From Prolixibacteraceae bacterium (lineage in GTDB: Bacteria; Bacteroidota; Bacteroidia; Bacteroidales; Prolixibacteraceae), in NCBI GenBank assembly GCA_009782655.1, contig WRIQ01000031.1, positions 1-9,634 on the forward strand: a DNA stretch of 9,634 bases. Direction: 5' to 3'. Below the pieces are notes generated by a model, which had not been told where the DNA came from, searched no databases, and worked only from the letters and a program-made list of their open reading frames with translations. Below, one piece after another: positions 6,662 to 9,634 of this stretch. The first letter of the stretch is position 1. Each line of letters starts with the position of its first letter. Both the position numbers and the translations under genes were made by a program.

Positions 6662-7543
6662 CTAAAACTTGAAGCTCAGTCCGGCGCCAAAAAGTTGTTT
6701 CCATTGCATTCTGCGTCCGGTTCTTCCGGTTTCGTCCAGCGGGATGAGAATATCGTGATAGTAGATCATGTTTGAGATGATGTTCGCCGACAGAAATTTG
6801 TTGATTTTCATGTTGATGCGAATGTCCCAGTTGACATCGATGTTTTGCGGTTCGTGCAGGTAGTTGGAAAAAAGGTTGAGGGATGTATAGCCATCCACAT
6901 TTTTCACGATGGGGAAATTGGCTTCGGTTTTGATATTTCCCCCCATTTCAGCTCTGAATTTTTTGCCCGGATCGACCCCGAAAGCGCCTGCATTGGAAAG
7001 ATTTTCATCGGTGACAAAAGTGAATTTCGCCGCCAGGGGAGCTAACAGAAGACTGAAATGGTCGTTGGGTCTATAGTCGGCTCCCAATGAAAAGGTGAGG
7101 TAGGCAGGCGCAAAAAAGGCTGAAATTTTGTTGTCCGTGTCCGGATATTTGTATCCGTTGGCAAACTGCGACCGGAAGTTGAGTAATGCGCTGTAATACC
7201 ATTTTGATGTTTCGGTGATTTTGTACCCGAATTTCGAACTCAAATCGATTTTATCTTCGGTTTTTTTCAGGTTGATGCCTTCTTCTTTCTGCAAACCGTA
7301 GCCAAACTGGAAAAGGTTGGCCCAGTTGACGCGAGCTTTTTGGTAATTGGCTGCGTAATTCATAAGAGCAACGCCCGAAATGGAGTTATGACCTCCGGCT
7401 ACCCAGTTTGAGAATGAAATCTGACTGAAATTCAGGGTGAAATCGCCGCCTTTTTTCCAGTAAACGGTATCTTTTTTCGTCTCTTGGGCTGCGAGCGAAA
7501 ATACACTTGCCATTGCAATAAAAATAATTGTTAATTTTTTCAT
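6662..7543 (-). CDS. Exported DUF3078 family protein, likely outer-membrane beta-barrel
   Basis: The product is 293 residues and starts with a Sec signal, MKKLTIIFIAMASVFSLAAQ, with cleavage likely after AA or just beyond. The mature N-terminus has a tryptophan/glycine-rich segment (VYWKKGGDF and ISFSNWVAGGHNSISG) that I recognise as characteristic of DUF3078. The rest alternates polar and aromatic residues in short stretches (for example WYYSALLNFRSQFANGY and FFAPAYLTFSLGADY) and ends GAGLSFKF with a terminal Phe, the pattern of an outer-membrane barrel. No catalytic motif or cofactor site is visible and the function is unknown. The ATG at 7543 was chosen because it begins exactly at the signal peptide. 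The frame is open further upstream but only from a TTG and without a signal-like sequence. It is isolated by a terminator upstream and a stem-loop downstream, so it is probably monocistronic. I could not identify its promoter. Confidence 0.9.
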   Translation of the reverse strand: MKKLTIIFIAMASVFSLAAQETKKDTVYWKKGGDFTLNFSQISFSNWVAGGHNSISGVALMNYAANYQKARVNWANLFQFGYGLQKEEGINLKKTEDKIDLSSKFGYKITETSKWYYSALLNFRSQFANGYKYPDTDNKISAFFAPAYLTFSLGADYRPNDHFSLLLAPLAAKFTFVTDENLSNAGAFGVDPGKKFRAEMGGNIKTEANFPIVKNVDGYTSLNLFSNYLHEPQNIDVNWDIRINMKINKFLSANIISNMIYYHDILIPLDETGRTGRRMQWKQLFGAGLSFKF

Positions 7544-7692
7544 TTGTCTTTCTTTTGAATTATTTACTGAAATATAACTTCTTTCTTTCGTGGTTTCCGG
7601 CAACCTTCCAATTTATTCTATATTTATACATGTGGTTGTATTACAGGATATTGCAAATTTTATTCTTTTTCGTATTTTTCATTTCACGGAAC

Positions 7693-7725
7693 AAAAAAAG
7701 ATGCATTTAGGGTTTATACATCTTT
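7693..7725 (-). terminator. Intrinsic terminator after the zinc-ribbon gene
   Basis: The minus strand reads AAAGATGTAT (7725-7716), loop AAACCCTAA, then ATGCATCTTT (7706-7697) running into a seven-T tract. The stem is 10 bp with one U-G pair. It lies 22 nt after the stop at 7748 and closes the Nif3/zinc-ribbon unit. The remaining gap to the DUF3078 start (7544-7692) is A/T-rich. It has only degenerate -7-like sequences (for example TATATTTC near 7570) without a -33 partner at the right spacing. Confidence 0.85.
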
Positions 7726-7747
7726 ATTATATAAATATAACAGGGAG

Positions 7748-8518
7748 TTAGTTTTCTCCTAACTGATTGATTTTCTCGTCAACCAGAATGCGCCCGCAAT
7801 ATTCACAGACAATAATTTTCTTGCGGCTTGCGATGTCGAGTTGCCTTTGCGGAGGAATTTTGTTAAAGCATCCGCCGCAGGCATCGCGCTGTATGGTAAC
7901 AACGGCCAATCCGTTCCGCGCATTTTTTCTGATTCGCTTGAAAGCAGAGAGAAGCCTCGGCTCTATGAACGACTCAATTTTATCGGCTTTTGATTTGAGT
8001 TTATCTTCTTCAATTTTAGTTTCTTCCGTAATTTCTTCCAGCTCTTTGTTTTTCCTCACCAAATCGTCCATTCTGTCGTTCAGCAGGTTTTTCGAATCGG
8101 TGATTTCCTCTTTCCTCGTGGCCATTTCTGAAGTATATTCCTTAATTCTTTTTTCGGAAAGCTGAATTTCAAGATTCTGATATTCAACTTCTTTGGCAAG
8201 AGAATCGAATTCGCGGTTGTTTCTGACGTTATTTTGCTGTTCGGTATATTTCGCAATCAGGTTCTGCGATTCTTTAATGGTAATTTTTTTGCTGTTGATG
8301 GAGGCTTCCAGATTTCGTATTTCATCGTTATAATTATTCAATCTGGTTTTAAGTCCTGTGATATCATCTTCAAGGTCTTGCACTTCCAACGGCAATTCGC
8401 CCCTGAGGGTTTTAATCTTGTCGATAGCCGAAACCACGCTCTGCAATTCGTATAAAGCGCGTAATTTTTCTTCGATAGAAATGTCTTTTTCTTCTGATCT
8501 GACTAACTCTGTATTCAT
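7748..8518 (-). CDS. Coiled-coil protein with C-terminal C4 zinc ribbon (COG1579-like)
   Basis: The product is 256 residues, cytoplasmic, with no signal peptide or membrane segment. Residues of about 15-200 are almost entirely charged, heptad-rich helix (for example LEDDITGLKTRLNNYNDEI and LNDRMDDLVRKNKELEEIT), predicting a long antiparallel coiled coil. The C-terminus has CGGC (Cys214, Cys217) and CEYC (Cys238, Cys241), a complete four-cysteine zinc ribbon with the typical CxxCF and CxxCGRIL flanks. This is the architecture of the COG1579 / zf-RING_7 family, whose role is not settled; nucleic-acid binding has been proposed from structure. The ATG at 8518 was preferred over an in-frame TTG four codons upstream. 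The gene begins 33 bp after the Nif3-like gene on the same strand, so they are very probably co-transcribed. Confidence 0.93.
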   Translation of the reverse strand: MNTELVRSEEKDISIEEKLRALYELQSVVSAIDKIKTLRGELPLEVQDLEDDITGLKTRLNNYNDEIRNLEASINSKKITIKESQNLIAKYTEQQNNVRNNREFDSLAKEVEYQNLEIQLSEKRIKEYTSEMATRKEEITDSKNLLNDRMDDLVRKNKELEEITEETKIEEDKLKSKADKIESFIEPRLLSAFKRIRKNARNGLAVVTIQRDACGGCFNKIPPQRQLDIASRKKIIVCEYCGRILVDEKINQLGEN

Positions 8519-8551
8519 ATCTGTTTTCAAATGAATAAATTACTTTGTTAA

Positions 8552-9634
8552 TTAATAATAATTTACCGGATTGGTTTTCACTTCCGATAAATGGATTGCA
8601 AATGTAGGGAATTTTTTTGTAAGTAATTCATAAAAAAGTTCTTTAGTGAACTGTTCGCTTTCGTAGTGCCCAATGTCGACAAAGAGAATTCTGCCTTCGG
8701 GTTCAAAAAACTGATGATATTTTATGTCGGCGGTGACGAAAATGTCGGCTTTGGCGGCGATGGCGTCGCGCAACAGGAAGGAACCTGCGCCGCCGCAAAT
8801 GGCCACAGAATGAACAGGTTTACGCAACAGCGGCGAGTGGCGCAACACGGGCGTGCCGAATGTCGCTTTAATTTTTTCTAAAAAAAATTCTTCATCAACA
8901 GGATGCGGCAGTTTTCCGACGATTCCCGATCCGGCTTTTTCATAGCGGTTTTCCAGCGGATAAATATCATACGCCACTTCTTCGTAGGGATGCGCTTTCA
9001 GCAGAGCGTCAATCACGTTTTTCTCTTTCCAGCGCGGGAATATGGTTTCCAGACGCGTTTCCGGTTCAACGTGGAAAGTCTCCTTTTCGCCTGCAAAAGG
9101 ATTTGTATTTTCGCCGCCGCGGAAGGTTCCCTCGCCTTTGGCGTTGAAACTGCACTGGTTGTAGTTGCCGATGTGTCCGGCACCGGCCTCGAACAGGGCG
9201 TTGCGTACAATGTCGAGTTGTGCATGCGGCACAAAGGTCGCCAATTTGCAAAGTTGCGATTTTGCAGGCTGCAAAATGCGTTGCTGCTCAAGGCCAGTTA
9301 AATCGGCGATTTTTGTATTCACGCCGCCCTGAATATTGTCTATGTTGGTGTGAGCGGCATAAATGGCGATGTTGTTACGGATGGCTTTTGCAACAATCCT
9401 TTCAACGGAATTGCTTTCAGTTAACTTTTTCAACCCGCCGAAAATTACCGGATGATGGGTGATAATAAGTCCTGCTTGCTTTTGTATGGCTTCGTCGACC
9501 ACTTCTTCGGTAACATCGAGGGTGATGACGGCTGCTGAAACTTTGGCGGCGAGGCTTCCCGTTTGCAGGCCTGCATTGTCGAAACTCTCCTGTAAAGCCG
9601 GAGGGGCCAGCGATTCGATGAATTTTACAATGTC
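8552..9634 (-). CDS. Nif3-like dinuclear metal-centre protein (YqfO/YbgI family), 5' end just outside the window
   Basis: The frame is open to the right edge, and its first visible residues DIVKFIESLAPPALQESFDN match the family N-terminus, so only about four residues are missing. The visible length is 360 residues, fitting the long YqfO-type of about 365. Metal-ligand motifs are present: THHP (His60-His61 of the visible part), HTNID (His95 and Asp99) and GHYESE (His323 and Glu327). Between the two Nif3 halves is the PII/CutA-like insert (about 128-235), with KLATFVPHAQLDIVRNAL and AHPYEEVAYDIYPLEN. Members bind two metal ions and form toroidal hexamers. Many are labelled GTP cyclohydrolase I type 2, but that activity is not secure for the family. 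The product is cytoplasmic. The zinc-ribbon gene follows by 33 bp and the promoter lies outside the window. A GTG at 9502 is internal, not the start. Confidence 0.94.
   Translation of the reverse strand, partial: DIVKFIESLAPPALQESFDNAGLQTGSLAAKVSAAVITLDVTEEVVDEAIQKQAGLIITHHPVIFGGLKKLTESNSVERIVAKAIRNNIAIYAAHTNIDNIQGGVNTKIADLTGLEQQRILQPAKSQLCKLATFVPHAQLDIVRNALFEAGAGHIGNYNQCSFNAKGEGTFRGGENTNPFAGEKETFHVEPETRLETIFPRWKEKNVIDALLKAHPYEEVAYDIYPLENRYEKAGSGIVGKLPHPVDEEFFLEKIKATFGTPVLRHSPLLRKPVHSVAICGGAGSFLLRDAIAAKADIFVTADIKYHQFFEPEGRILFVDIGHYESEQFTKELFYELLTKKFPTFAIHLSEVKTNPVNYY

Noticed and set aside
6527..6775. Plus-strand open frame with a CVFCGY segment in the fucosidase/DUF3078 gap
   Set aside because: It runs into the DUF3078 coding sequence, has no clear promoter or ribosome site, and has only one CxxC, so it is not a supportable zinc-binding gene.
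1..9634. CRISPR arrays, insertion sequences, phage genes, tRNA or rRNA genes, defence modules
   Set aside because: I saw no regularly spaced repeats, transposase-like frames, cloverleaf-like sequences or defence-protein motifs; the window is mostly ordinary coding sequence.

Overview
The window looks like a chromosomal segment of a Bacteroidota bacterium, most likely order Bacteroidales. The evidence is the DUF3078 protein (a family I know from Bacteroidota), two lipoprotein enzymes with Bacteroidota-style signal sequences, starts without clear Shine-Dalgarno sites, and two close matches to the Bacteroidota promoter (TTTG / 19-21 bp / TAnnTTTG). The family or genus cannot be read safely from the sequence. 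All seven genes lie on the minus strand, so transcription runs from high to low coordinates. Two genes are cut by the window edges.

In transcription order: (1) 9634-8552, a Nif3/YqfO-type dinuclear-metal protein missing only its first few residues, is followed 33 bp later by (2) 8518-7748, a coiled-coil protein with a C-terminal C4 zinc ribbon. The pair ends at a strong intrinsic terminator (7725-7693). (3) 7543-6662 encodes an exported DUF3078 protein, probably an outer-membrane barrel, followed by a stem-loop. (4) 6398-4311 encodes a four-domain GH29 alpha-L-fucosidase lipoprotein behind a consensus promoter. (5) 4134-2020 encodes an S9A prolyl oligopeptidase, also with a lipoprotein-like signal. 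(6) 1788-1519 is rpsO (ribosomal protein S15), with its own promoter and a structured leader. (7) 1368 to the left edge is pnp (polynucleotide phosphorylase), truncated at the window edge.

The genes fall into three functional groups. Nif3 and the zinc-ribbon protein form a housekeeping pair of uncertain biochemistry. The fucosidase and prolyl oligopeptidase are cell-envelope hydrolases that could work on glycans and peptides outside the cytoplasm. No SusC/SusD pair, sensor or sigma factor in the window marks a polysaccharide-utilisation locus. rpsO-pnp is the widely conserved translation/RNA-decay pair.

I found no CRISPR array, mobile element, tRNA, rRNA, toxin-antitoxin pair, phage gene or new multi-gene system. 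The most notable signals are non-coding: a 9-bp perfect inverted repeat in the rpsO leader, which may be an S15 autoregulatory element, and a run of three stem-loops between rpsO and pnp, the first of which looks like an intrinsic terminator. No gap between genes exceeds about 300 bases.
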